This document shows, in pieces, positions 21,107-31,532 of a DNA stretch of 64,000 nucleotides (position 1 is the first letter of the stretch; the number at the start of each line of letters is the position of its first letter). The notes under the pieces were generated by a model. It was not told the DNA's origin. It worked only from the letters and a program-made list of their open reading frames with translations, and searched no databases. The translations under genes were made by a program, and so were the position numbers. This DNA comes from Ascarosepion bandense (Eukaryota > Mollusca > Cephalopoda > Sepiida > Sepiidae). Where the stretch lies: assembly GCA_037127315.1 (NCBI GenBank), contig JBBBDQ010001921.1, positions 156,501 through 220,500 of the forward strand, read 5' to 3'.

Positions 21107-21201
21107 TTAACCCTTTGTTGCATATTGGTTACAATTGTAACCTTTCTCTAACCTTTGTTGCATATTGGTTACAATTGTGACCAATATGCAACAAAGGTTA
21201 A
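21107..21201. mobile_element. piggyBac-like MITE, 87 bp
   Basis: TTAA at 21107-21110 and 21198-21201 flank an element whose ends are CCCTTTGTTGCATATTGG and its complement. Positions 21149-21200 form a 52-bp near-perfect palindrome. TTAA targets and CCCTTTG ends fit the piggyBac superfamily. There is no transposase. Confidence 0.65.
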
Positions 21202-21960
21202 AACTGGTCTGGTTAAAAATAGTGAAAGTTGCTTAAGCTTGATGCTCTTATTTACTAAAGATATGTTGTATTGCCGAGGTGGATATGATACACATATAAA
21301 GGGTGCTGCGGTATTATTCAGCACAATATCCGGTTCTAAACGGATATACACAGAACAGGACAATAGTTACAATGACAGACAAGACAGAAATTACAACACA
21401 GAAAGGAGGGGTTTAGATCGAAATATTTGCCAAAGTAATCAGTTTGAATATTACTTGAATGACACTCAAACATTATGCTTAGAATGCTGCTATTCTTTAC
21501 TGAAATAAGCCATCTCAGACTTTAGGCCATTCCATAATTGAGAGTGCTGCAGGGGTGTCATCCATTCTACAGCAAGATGCTTAAGTCATGAATTTTATCT
21601 TTAATTTTGTTGTTGCATTTATTTTAATGACATTGAAAAACTGTGTGTTCAAAGTTCCACTATTCTCCATATATGGGCATGCATTTGATGAATTTGAAAT
21701 TAACCTTAGAAATAGTAACAGAATGGGAAGTGTCAGAAAATGGACATTTGAGTTTTTGAAAATTTTGACTTGATAGAGCAAAATGAATTTACTTTTTGAA
21801 ATACGCACCCCTAAAATAACTAGTAGACACGTCTTCAACATCAAACAACAAAATTAAATGCATTTCTTAAAATATATTTTTCTGTGATTTCTAAAGAGTA
21901 TTCAGTTCATATCTGAAGATTACTTGAATTTATTATAATTCCTCAGAAACAATTTAAGGA
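21202..21960. other. No recognised gene; one 117-codon ORF
   Basis: The plus-strand ORF 21155-21508 starts inside the MITE, so its start is not original. The later part (GYDTHIKGAAVLF ... NICQSNQFEYYLNDTQTLC) matches nothing I recognise. A 61-codon ORF at 21588-21773 is also unremarkable. Confidence 0.35.
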
Positions 21961-22830
21961 ACAAGGCCTCTGATCAGGAGATTAGAGATTTTAAGGAGAG
22001 TGGAACCACAATGACCTGAGGTGGTAGCACCAGTTAATGTCCAAGATATGGGCAAATAGGGAACACCCAAGGAAAAGCAAAACACTGTGAAAGTATATAA
22101 ATATGTTTTTATAGCATACAATTTGTGTTCAAAATACAGTACTGTGCAAAAGTATTAGGACAAGAACTATTTTATCTTTTATGAGGCATATTGACAGAAA
22201 ATAAACAATTTAATTAAAGTAGTTTTATTTGATTTACTCAACAAATGCTTTAACAAGAAAAAATACTTGTTACAAAATAAATTTAATATTAAGTATAATA
22301 GCCTTTTGCTTTGATCACAGCCTTCATTCTGTCAGGCATTGACATCACAAGCTTCTTTAATGTATCTAATAGTATCTCCTGCCAAGCAGCTTGTATTTGT
22401 TCCCAAAGTGTGTCTTGCAAAGTAACATTAGATTTATCAATTTTTTATCCAAACTTTCCCATAGATGTTTAATAGGATTGAGATCAGGGCTTTGTGGAGG
22501 CCAATTCAAATTCCAAAGCCTTCCTTCATCTTCCTTTTTAGTTAAATAATTCTTACAAAGGTTGGGCTTTTCACCCTGTATTTGAATTTCAGTGAGGTTT
22601 TTAGGAAAATCATCCCTGTCCTAATACTTTTGCACACTACCGGTAGTGTGCAAAAGTGTTAGAACAGGGGTGATTTTAAACTTTATTTTGGTGCCTCATA
22701 AAAGATAAAATAGTTCTTGTCCTGATACTTTTGCACAGTACTGTATATTTAGTTGAAGCCATAAAATTGTGTTTAAAATATTTTGATTTTAACATTAAAT
22801 AACCCATAGTTTGATATGCAGCTAAACAAA
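21961..22830 (+). mobile_element. Element G copy split by a Tc1-like transposon
   Basis: Left blocks (GAGTGGAACCACAATGACC, GGTGGTAGCACCAGTTA, AAAACACTGTGAAAGTAT) match 58360-58500. Right block ATTAAATAACCCATAG ... GCTAAACAAAA (22793-22830) matches 58719-58757. The Tc1-like element at 22137-22743 lies between them. Confidence 0.65.
22137..22743 (-). mobile_element. Tc1-like transposon, rearranged
   Basis: Ends CAGTACTGTGCAAAAGTATT are inverted (about 50-bp TIRs) and flanked by TA (22135-22136, 22744-22745). The minus strand encodes the C-terminal part of a Tc1-type transposase in pieces: SPDLNPIKHLW (the last catalytic residue region normally lies near here), then AVIKAKGYYT. Inside at 22606-22677 lies a palindrome made of two more TIR-like ends meeting at CTACCGGTAG, so this is a composite or foldback derivative. 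It cannot encode a full enzyme. Confidence 0.8.
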
Positions 22831-23275
22831 ATCAACCAGCCAATCAAAACCAAGAATAGTGAAATATGATTTTCAAATTGATTATAATAATTTGTTTCAA
22901 ACTTAATTTACCCTGTTGCCATATTCTTTACGCCTGCATTCCTGATTTGGAGATAATGTCAGCTTCTGACATCCCAAAGTCACATCTGCTGTGTAGTATT
23001 CTGATTTTACCAAATTTCCAGACAGCCAGGATTTGACTCTTTTAAGAAATCAGTAGGTAAATTGAAAAACTAAAAATCTATAAAGGAAGGGGAATTAAAA
23101 TTTCTGAGCCTAATCTTTTTTTATTTCTTTCTTTCTTTTTTTTGAGGGGTTGCTCTGAGAACTTTTCAACACCATCTTTGTGTACGTACACAACTTTATA
23201 ATGTTAATCAAAAAGATTCCAACAAAATGTTAGGGAAATCTTAAAAATGTCTTTGATGTCTCCTCAGCTCATTAT
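22831..23275. other. No recognisable feature
   Basis: AT-rich, apparently low-copy sequence with no ORF or repeat I can name. Confidence 0.4.
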
Positions 23276-23279
23276 TGTC

Positions 23280-23440
23280 TGTGTAATCAGCCAACTGCCA
23301 TATGCCATTCTCAGAGCCTAAGGAAAAATTCCAGAGTCAGGAAAATGGTTTCCACAGGAACTTTGGAAAATGAACATTGATCAGCATTTCAACAAAACTT
23401 TTTCTCATCTTGCTTGATACAAAAAATAACCATTTTTTTA
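23280..23440. repeat. Dispersed repeat H, copy 3
   Basis: GTCAGGAAAATGG, AAAATGAACATTGATCAGC and CATCTTGCTTGATAC match the complement of 17080-17150. Confidence 0.5.
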
Positions 23441-23470
23441 ATAGTCAATAACAATAAATATACATATATT

Positions 23471-24053
23471 TATGCTCTCACACCCTGACTGAGCACTCTG
23501 GAAGAATGGTAGACTTTGAAAAAACAGTAGGTACTCTAGCATTTATGCATTGCTCATTCAGTAATGAATTAGTGCACTCTAACTACTGGTGTATGATACA
23601 TCATACGTTAAAAGTCTGCCTCCTTCTACCGAGCACCTCTAGCTTAGAGGTAGAATCGCCGACTGACGCCAATTCAGTCAGGTTTCAATCTTGGGTTAAA
23701 AGCAATCGAATGTCTAGCCGTACTGATGATCTGTGGTGCAGTGAAACAGATTTGTCTGCAGATGACTATTTATGATCTCACACCTTAATTGAGCACTCTG
23801 GAAGAATGGTAGACTTTGAAAAAACAGTAACTACTCTAGCATCTATGCATTGCTCATTCAGTAATGAATTAGAGCACTCTAACTACTGGCGTATGATACA
23901 GTATATGCTAAAAGTCTGCCTCCTTCTACGGAGCACCCATAGCTCATAGGTAGAATTGCTGACTGATGCCAATTAGGTCAGGTTTTAATTGGATGTCTAG
24001 CCAAACTGATGAGCTGTGGTGCAGTGAAACAGATCTGTCTGCGAATGACTATA
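23471..24053 (+). repeat. Two tandem 300-bp tRNA-like units
   Basis: The unit from 23471 repeats at 23771, exactly 300 bp later. Each contains a tRNA-like module: TAGCTTAGAGGTAGAAT (A box) and CAGGTTTCAATCTT (B box) in unit 1, diverged in unit 2, followed by GTGGTGCAGTGAAACAGA. This looks like a SINE duplicated in tandem. The 89-codon ORF at 23506 is incidental. Confidence 0.75.
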
Positions 24054-24289
24054 TATATATATATATATAGTCCTATGTCAGTGATACAAAATTAAAAAGT
24101 AAACTCAACACTGATTTAGAATAATGTGTAAAAAAACAAAGTAAGCAGAAATAACTAAAAAATATGTAAACATAACATTTTATGATCTAACTCAGACTTC
24201 CGCCATAATGTACAAACAAACATTGGAAAATTTTTCCTAAATTTAATTTACAAATATTTCTAACATTTACCCACACTAAAAAGATTTTC

Positions 24290-24760
24290 AACAAAAGTTT
24301 TGTTAAAAACATCGATAAATATATTTCACAACATAATAATATATCAAATAAATACTTGGCTCACCTGAAGAATAACAGTTACCCTACTATTAATAATAGT
24401 GATCTTTCTAAAAATAATTGCAACCACCAAAAATATAAAATCTGCCCACTGAATAGCCCGTATTTGTCTGAAAGTATTGTTTATATAGCTTACATTCATT
24501 CATATTCAAATTATGTTAAATTTTATATTTGAGCAACTGCAAAAAAGTGGAAATATTGTTTCAATATGTTGTCATTAAACAACAGTAAGTACAGCAAAAC
24601 CACTGCTTTATTCATATATTATTGGTAAAAAACAGCAACAACCTATTTATTACCTGGAATATTGTCACTAAAACCAAATGGGTTCCACTTTCTTTACATT
24701 TCAAATCTGTAGGTCTGCAATCTAACTGTCAGGTTGAATGTATCTTCAAACTTTTGTTGT
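24290..24760 (+). pseudogene. Penelope-like GIY-YIG endonuclease fragment
   Basis: Encodes NNCNHQKYKICPLNSPYLSE (the Cys-rich linker typical of Penelope-like proteins) followed by SIVYIAYI, then a stop, then ATAKKWKYCFNMLSLNNSKY and TTALFIYYW, the GIY-YIG nuclease fold. In a working PLE this domain nicks target DNA for priming. Stops and a decayed 3' part make it inactive. It partly repeats at 25066. Confidence 0.7.
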
Positions 24761-25065
24761 CATCCGCCGCTACGCGTGTCCTCTGAATATATGTTGTGTA
24801 TATATATGTTTATGTATGAATTTTTTCATAATTTTTTTCTTAAATTTTCTCTTTTAAATTTTTCTCTTTTTATTTTTATTTATTTATTTTTTTTAGATCT
24901 TTGTGAATCTCATTCATGTAAAATCCTTTGTACAATAAAGATGGAAGCTGATGATGGTTTGCCTAAAATAAGCCTATACTTTTGATTTACCATGAAATAA
25001 TGTGTCTGCTTTAATTTTTCTTATATATATATATGTATACATATAAGTTAAAGTTAGTTATATTT

Positions 25066-25365
25066 GCATTAAAAACATAAATCAATAAGTTTTGCAACAT
25101 AATAATATGATATCAAATAAATACTTGGTCTACCTGAATATTAACAATTTCTCTATCACTAATAATAATGACACTTCTAAAAATAATTGTAAGTGTTGAA
25201 AATTTAAGACCTGTCCGTTAAATGGCCAGTGTATAGATAAAAGTATGATTTTTTAAGCATTCATTTGGATGATGATAAATTTTATTTTGGAGTCACAGTG
25301 GAAAGAGCATTTCAATAAACATATTGTCATTAAACAACAGTAAATACAGTTTTATCTATATATTA
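25066..25365 (+). pseudogene. Second PLE GIY-YIG fragment
   Basis: Collinear with 24300-24620. KFKTCPLNGQCIDKSMIF keeps the Cys linker, and WKEHFNKHIVIKQQ the nuclease region. It ends where a Helitron is inserted (25366). Confidence 0.7.
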
Positions 25366-25528
25366 CTAGCAGTATAGCCTGGTGTTGCTCGACTGTAAGG
25401 AAAGCTTTAAAACTAATCTATGGTCCTGGAGCTCAGACTCAGTCTAAAGAATATTTGTGTGAAGTTTGGTGAGAATTGGATAAAAATTGTGGATTTGTAT
25501 AAAGGACATACAAACAGACAGACAGACA

Positions 25529-25581
<53 letters not shown>

Positions 25582-25897
25582 CTTGCCTTATATATATTAT
25601 CAATTTTCTGCACTACTGTAAGAACTGCAACCTTGAAACATCTGGATATCATTTCTTATGTCTTTGTCTATGAGTGTATCAAATTTGTTTAAATTCAGAC
25701 TATTCTTTATATAAGCCAATTTTTTTCGATTATCGATTTTTGATATTTATCGGGGGTACCTCGACACAAAACCTAGCTAAGAACACTCACAGACACTTAT
25801 AGTACAAGTGTGTAAATTTTCAAGAAAATCGGTTCAGCCGTTTTGGAGTCTATATGTAACGGACACACACACACACACACACTTATATAAGTTTAGA
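25366..25897 (-). mobile_element. Non-autonomous Helitron
   Basis: On the minus strand it starts TCTAAACTTATATAAG (25897) and ends CTAG (25366), between A and T. The terminal hairpin is damaged. Inside are GACA and CA repeats (25503-25580). The plus-strand 90-codon ORF reading His/Thr repeats is the microsatellite. Confidence 0.85.
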
Positions 25898-26379
25898 TAA
25901 CCTGCTGTTAAAAACTGTTGTATACTCATTTGTAAAATGTATGTTCCTAGTACGTATCTTACCCAGACAAAATGTCATGTGTTGACATTAAGCTAATGTT
26001 CTCCACATGACCCAAAGTTTCAACTCTATAGCTTAACCTAATTCTCACTTTTGATTGAGTAATACTGACACATCCACAATCAGATTATCTTCCTCCAACC
26101 ACCTCTCCTTAATTTTCTGAATAATGATGAATTCATCTTATAATTTCTAAAATCAATCATTTTCACTATATATTTTAAAATATCACCTGAAGCAGACCTA
26201 TATCATTCTGAAACATGAAAAATTTTGTGTAGTGATATAATGCTTTTCTTAATCATAATATTAAGCTCTACTCTGTATTGAGGACTCATTATAAAATGAA
26301 AAGGCATAAACAGTACGTTTTTAATCTATCCAGTTTTTCCCTTCCCTATAATATATATATATATTTTAAGAACAGGTTA
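25898..26379. repeat. PLE-associated sequence between two Helitrons
   Basis: Contains the GTGCTC-type box in reverse (26263-26287) and an opposite-strand hammerhead-like remnant CTGAAGC...GAAAC (26187-26214). No ORF. The rest is unassigned AT-rich sequence. Confidence 0.4.
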
Positions 26380-26677
26380 TCTAAACTTATATAATAAATG
26401 TGTGTGTGTGTGTCCGTTACCTATAGACTTCGAAACGGCTGAACCAATTTTCTTGAAAATTTACACAGTTGTACTACAAGCGTCTGTGAGTGTTCTTAGC
26501 TAGGTTCTGTGTTGAGGTACCCCTGATAAATATCGAAAATCGATAATCAAAAAAATCGGCTTATAGAAGGAGTAGACCGATTTTAATCAAATTTGATACA
26601 CTCATAGACAAAGACATAAGAAACGATATTCAGAAATTTCAAGGTTGCAGTTCTTACAATAGTGCAGAAAATCAATA

Positions 26678-26723
<46 letters not shown>

Positions 26724-27124
26724 TATTATATATAAAAGTCAAGATGTTTGTGTGCGTGTCTGTTTATCTGCCTGTATGTCTGTATTTTTTTCAGCACTTT
26801 TATTTTAGTTTTTGCTTTGGGTTTGGCCTTAAGTAGGTATAATTGTAGTTCTTAGTCTCAGCCATGATACCATTTATTCAGAGGACTTATTTAGCCTTCA
26901 AAATTCAGTTTACGACGAAAAAAACTTATTTGATATCGATACCAGGAAATCAAAATTTGACTTACATCCATTCATTTTTCTTTCAGTCTACGGTTTCACT
27001 TTAACTGGAAACAACTATTGCTTTTTAGTCTTTCGTGCCAACGTCCAAAGAGTCTGAGCTCCCGGACCATGGATTAGTTTTAAAGCTTTCATTACACCCG
27101 AGCAACGCCGGGCTATACTGCTAG
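26380..27124 (+). mobile_element. Non-autonomous Helitron, well preserved
   Basis: Starts TCTAAACTTATATAAT; ends with perfect hairpin arms CCCG (27097-27100) and CGGG (27109-27112), then CTATACTG and CTAG, flanked by A and T. An AT microsatellite lies at 26681-26719. It is opposite in orientation to the Helitron 480 bp upstream. Confidence 0.92.
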
Positions 27125-27225
27125 TATATATATTAAGAGAACATCTGTCTATTTTAGTAGAGTTTTTTAAGTTTGATGTGTCTAAATGTACCAAACTACA
27201 AAAATTCTAGGAAAAACCAAGGAAG

Positions 27226-27570
27226 AATTAATGTGATCCGATAGGCAAGTCAGATTTTTGCTTATATAAATTTTTATTGAAAGACAAGAAATCGTTGTTA
27301 AGGATTAGTTTACCTAGTTCTATAATTTCATGAACTTCTTTTCTTTCAATCTTTCTAAGTATTTTCTTAATGTTGGGGCATTTACTCATGGGTATAGTTG
27401 TGTTTAATGGTTTGGTATCTAAGCTCAACATAACCTTGTGTTCCATATTTATGTTTCATAGCCTCTGGTTTAATTCACCTAAATGTTCAATCTGTGCTTG
27501 GTCTGATATTAACAGTGCACCCTACAAATTAAAACAATTGCAAAAATCTGAACTCCACTTTTAGGCACTA
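27226..27570 (-). pseudogene. Penelope-like RT fragment
   Basis: The 72-codon ORF 27446-27228 reads MLSLDTKPLNTTIPMSKC, then EIIELGKLILNNDFLSFN and YKQKSDLPIGSH. The order LxSxDxxxLxTxIP to YKQxxxLPxGS is the central RT region of Penelope-like elements. It stops before the catalytic YxDD. Confidence 0.75.
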
Positions 27571-27589
27571 TGAACCCAATCCACATTAA

Positions 27590-28285
27590 ACAAGCTGGTG
27601 ACTTAATCTAGAGAATATGAAATTCTCTGGATAGGGCCAGGATGAAACTATCCTGCACATATATAAATCTACCATCTGCCCGTGCATTGAATACTGCTGC
27701 CATATCTGGTTGGTTGCTCCTTCTATCCCCCTGGGTGTCCTTGACAAGATCCAACGGAGAATCTGCAATGTGATAGATTCTGACTTGACATCTCGGATAC
27801 AGTCACTTTCTCACCAATGCAATATGGCTACCCTGTGTCTGTTCTACAAATGCTTTCACGGCTTCTGCTCCGATGAACTTAGCTCACTGGTGTCCCCTGT
27901 ATATAACTTTACTCAAGCCATAAGATTCGCAACTAGGTCCCACCCTTTTACTGTGAAGCCAATAAATTGTAAATTGAAATTCTACTTCAGCTGTTTCTTT
28001 TCTCATACTTCCCACCTGTGGAATTCCCTTCAATTTACCTGCTTTCCCGACAGCTATAATCGCCAAGAATTTAAATGTGAAGTCAATAGTCATTTCCTAT
28101 CTCACTTACCTGCATCCTCACTCTCATGCTCCTTTCTCGGTCCACTTCATTCTCATCAGTATTCTCATCCTTCTCTTACCCACTTCCTGACACCCTCTAT
28201 AACCTGTCACTCTTTCTCATAACTTTTCTCCTATGTAACCCCCTGCAAAAGAGTGGCAATAAAATGCCTTGCTTGGGGTGATACA
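27590..28285 (+). pseudogene. LINE-J RT C-terminal part and 3' end
   Basis: The ORF 27710-28222 (170 codons) reads VLDKIQRRICNVIDSDLTSR, MATLCLFYKCFHGFCSDELS and LWNSLQFTCFPDSYNRQEFK, the LINE-J C-terminus after the RT. The upstream ICPCIEYCCHIW block is out of frame with it. The tail GGGGTGATACAATTTTT ends at about 28285. The catalytic core is missing. Confidence 0.85.
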
Positions 28286-28735
28286 ATTTTTAAAAAAAAA
28301 TTTCTATATTATTATAATGTGGATATAAAGTGGGATATCAATTCTACATTACAATCAATATATAAACTGATCCTTCACTTTATGGCCACAGTCATCCTTC
28401 TTTTACCCACTTCCTGACACTCCCTATAACCTGTCAATCTTTCTCATAACTTTTCTTCTATGTAACTCCCTGCAAAACAGTGGCAGTAAAATGCCTTGCT
28501 TGGGGCGATATGATTATAAAAATGTCATCTCCTATCTCACTAAACTGCTTCCTCTCTCTCATGTTCCTTTCTCTGTTCACTCCACTCTCATCAGTATTCT
28601 CATCCTTCTCTTACCCACTTCCTGACACCCCCTATAACCTGTCATTCTTTCTCATAACTTTCCTCCTATGTAAACCCCTGCAAAACAGTGGCAGTAAAAT
28701 GCCTTGCTTGGGGTGATATGATTATAAAAAAAAAA
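28286..28735 (+). repeat. Two extra LINE-J 3' ends in series
   Basis: After a spacer that also occurs in the 30.7-kb array (28300-28390), the last part of LINE-J (CCACTTCCTGACACTCCC to GGGGCGATATGATTAT) is repeated, ending at about 28515 and 28728. The 78-codon ORF here is UTR sequence. Confidence 0.75.
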
Positions 28736-28792
28736 TTTCTATACTATTATAATGTGGATATAAAAATAAATAAACAAACGAGGAAAACAAGA

Positions 28793-29095
28793 TTATAGCT
28801 TAGACATCTGTAGTGAAAACACTTCAGTACAGGTGCAAAAGAAGCAGACATGTTTGTCAACACCTAGATTTTCACTGTCAGCAAGATGACAGCTTGGCAT
28901 ATCTTGATACGTGATTTGCTGCAACTGGTTAAGATCCAGGTCTTTATCAGTATAGCAGGTATCTCTTATTCCTTTTTTAGTTGTAGTAGGATTCCGTAGC
29001 AAGTTAAAGGAATTTGGCCTTGTGGGAAGATAGCCCACTATAATTTGTAAAATGATTATAAATTTAAGAAAGGCAATTAGAGTATAAAATAACAT
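28793..29095 (-). CDS. Possible small secreted or membrane protein, unrecognised
   Basis: A 100-codon ORF in one of the few stretches without repeats. It begins MLFYTLIAFLKFIIILQIIV, a hydrophobic segment that could be a signal peptide or anchor, then has a hydrophilic part with five cysteines (DTCY, PSCH, VCFFCTC) and ends at SLQMSKL. I recognise no family. An alternative reading is a last exon entered at AATTATAG near 29052, just before the GYLPTRPNSF residues. Expression is unknown and the ORF could be chance. Confidence 0.25.
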   Translation of the reverse strand: MLFYTLIAFLKFIIILQIIVGYLPTRPNSFNLLRNPTTTKKGIRDTCYTDKDLDLNQLQQITYQDMPSCHLADSENLGVDKHVCFFCTCTEVFSLQMSKL

Positions 29096-29319
29096 TTATA
29101 CTTATATACATTTCAATTAATGTTTTACAAATAAAGTAATACTTGAAATAAAAGTTCAACTGAAGTTAGGGAGAGTTCATGGCTAAATAATAAGCTGAAA
29201 GAGATAAAAGAATGTTCATTTAGAAGTTGCCGCAGTGAGTCAGCAAGTTGGTATGTGGAATGTCTTTGAAAAGGTCCATTAGTACTTTTGAGAACAGGGA
29301 GAAAGGAAGAGGTCAACAT

Positions 29320-29495
29320 AGTAGCCACTCAACATAGGTTAAGGGAGAAACTATTACACTCTTCTCCTTTCGTCCTTCACTCTGACTAAGCGTTTTTGTC
29401 TTTGCTTTTTATATTGGGATTTTGGATCAAACGCAGCTAATTTTGAATTTTATCCTTGTATTTGGTTTCGGGCTTCCCATTGGCTGGTAAATAAA
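29320..29495 (-). promoter_or_regulatory. Possible promoter upstream of the 28.8-kb ORF
   Basis: On the minus strand CCAATGGGAAGCC (about 29487-29475) is followed by CAATATAAAAAGC (about 29418-29406), a TATA-like site roughly 65 bp downstream. Both point toward 28.8 kb. Such motifs are short and could be accidental. Confidence 0.22.
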
Positions 29496-29870
29496 ATTGG
29501 TAATTTGATCTTCGATTAATTTTTATTTTTCAACCTGAACATCTGCACAGGACGATTTTTATTCATTTGCTTTTTAGTTGTGAGAGAGCACACATCCGGT
29601 TCATCGCTTTTGTTCGGTCGGTATCACCACAGACTGATGCTACAGAATCACAAAAAATATACCAAATAACAGAAAAAATATCAATTGAAGACTACCGTCG
29701 TCATTGTGCTGTGGCCTCAGCCTAGATAGAACTCACTACACCCCTCCAGTATTCCCTGTGCATTTGGAACCCTGGCGCAGTTTATAGTGAAATTCATAAT
29801 CTTGTCAAATAGCTAAATACTTGATGCTTCGCCAGGACTACCAAGGGTGTTTTTTTATTGTGACACCAAC
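29496..29870. other. No recognisable feature, apparently low-copy
   Basis: Less AT-rich than the neighbours and without any repeat seen elsewhere in the window. No ORF of note. Confidence 0.4.
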
Positions 29871-29874
29871 ACTG

Positions 29875-30060
29875 GATGGGTTGCCTCCAGGCTCTCTCTT
29901 GTTATTTAACCCATAACTGGAGGGAAGTGACAGATTAATACCTTTCCCAAGGGTACCAGTGCTTAAGTGAATGCAGGGTACTCAACTGGAATTTGAACTC
30001 GGTTCACCAATTTCTCTTTCCAAGTCGACATCCACTGCACCACAACGCACATCAGATGCC
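29875..30060 (-). mobile_element. Short SINE-A
   Basis: tRNA-like head (B box complement AACTGGAATTTGAACTCGG) plus the first part of the body, stopping at CTTGTTATTTAACCC. The copy at 32810 stops at the same place, so this may be a real short subfamily. Confidence 0.7.
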
Positions 30061-30336
30061 TGATTTTAATAAAAGCAATGGGAAAATTATCAGTCTGCAA
30101 GAAATGGTGTCTTGTTAAGCTGGTTCCATGGGCATTTTGTTCCAAAACTTTCTGTGTTTCCGAGGCAGTCAAATTTTTGTTACCCTCCCCATCTTTTTTC
30201 TTTCTCTTCCTATTACCATCATAGTTGGTGGAAGAGAAATCAGTTAGGTGTTTATCCCAGTCTTAAATCACTCTAGCCATACATGACAAAAATCTCAAAT
30301 CATTATACACAAATATACACATTTCATCTCAAATAT

Positions 30337-30640
30337 GCATTGCCGTGCAATGGATATAGGCTTAAAACAAGAAATTGGAAGGAAGAGTTTGAATTCCAGT
30401 TGAATTCACATTGACTTACAAACAAATACCTGGAAAAGGTATGAATCCATCTCTTCTCTCTCCAGGTATGAATGAAATAGCAAAACAGATTGGGTCCTAT
30501 AGACTTTGCTGGCAACGAGTCTATTGCAGAAAGAAATGTCAATCTATTACGGGAAAATCTTTTGCCTAGTCAGTCATGGATCGAAAGAGACATAATTGCC
30601 TGAGCATATATCACATGTGGCATGTAGCTGACTGATTGAT
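30337..30640 (+). mobile_element. SINE-A, near full length
   Basis: Head GCAATGGATATAGGC, B box GAGTTTGAATTCCAGTTG, full body, diverged tail ATGTAGCTGACTGATTG. Confidence 0.75.
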
Positions 30641-30710
30641 AGACATTATATTACAAAATATTTCAATATATCAAGAAACTATCTAAAAAAAACTTAAGCA
30701 AAAGTTTGTC

Positions 30711-31532
30711 TTCTTCTTCTTCTATGTGCCCTATCCCTTCAGGACATAGGCGATCATGGCTTTCCATGTCTCCCTATCCCTGGTGGCCCTTAGCACACTT
30801 TCTCCTGTTACACCACCCAAATCCAACTCTGCCATCAAATAGCTCAAGCCCATAAATCCAGAATAGAAATGAATAAAAACTAGCATGGCCACAAAATGAG
30901 GGATCAAAATATATTGATTATAATATAGAATTAATCTCCCAATTTATATCCACATTATAATTTTTTATAAACAGTTGGCATACATATTCTTCTTCTATGT
31001 GCCCTGTCCTTTCAGGACGTAGGCAATCATGGCTTTCCACATCTCCTTATCCCTGGTGGCCCTTAGCACACTTTCTCCTGTTACACCACCCAAATCCCAC
31101 TCTGCCATCCAATAGCTCAAGCCCATAAATCTAGAATAGAAATGAATAAAAACTAACATGGCCAGAAAATGAGGGATCAGAATATATTGATTATAATATA
31201 GAATTGATCTCCCAATTTATATCCACATTATAATTTTTTATAAACAGTTGGCATACATATTCTTCTTCTATGTGCCCTGTCCTTTCAGGACGTAGACAAT
31301 CATGGCTTTCCATGTCTCCCTATCCCTGTTGGCTCTTAGCATACCTTCTCCTGTTACACCACCCAAATCCCACTCTGCCATCCACTAGCTCAAGCCCATA
31401 AATCTAGAACATAAATGTATAGAAACTAGTATAGCTACAAAAGAGGGATCAGTTTATATATTGATTATAATATTGATCTCCCATTTTATATCCACATAAT
31501 TTCTTATCAACAGTTAACATACATATTCTTCT
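30711..31532 (-). repeat. 273-bp tandem array seeded by LINE-R
   Basis: Three units begin at TCTATGTGCC (30721), 30994 and 31267; the next begins at 31533 (spacings 273, 273, 266). Each unit has about 120 bp of LINE-R 3' end and about 150 bp of non-LINE spacer. The spacer is also found alone at 28300-28390. The fourth unit runs into a longer LINE-R copy. Confidence 0.9.

Noticed and set aside
21155..21508. 117-codon ORF as a host gene
   Set aside because: Its start is inside a MITE and no domain is visible; left as an unassigned ORF.
23506..23775. 89-codon ORF
   Set aside because: It spans a tRNA-like repeat unit and is broken in the neighbouring copy.
25420..25692. 90-codon ORF with His/Thr repeat
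   Set aside because: It is a reading frame through GACA and CA microsatellites inside a Helitron.
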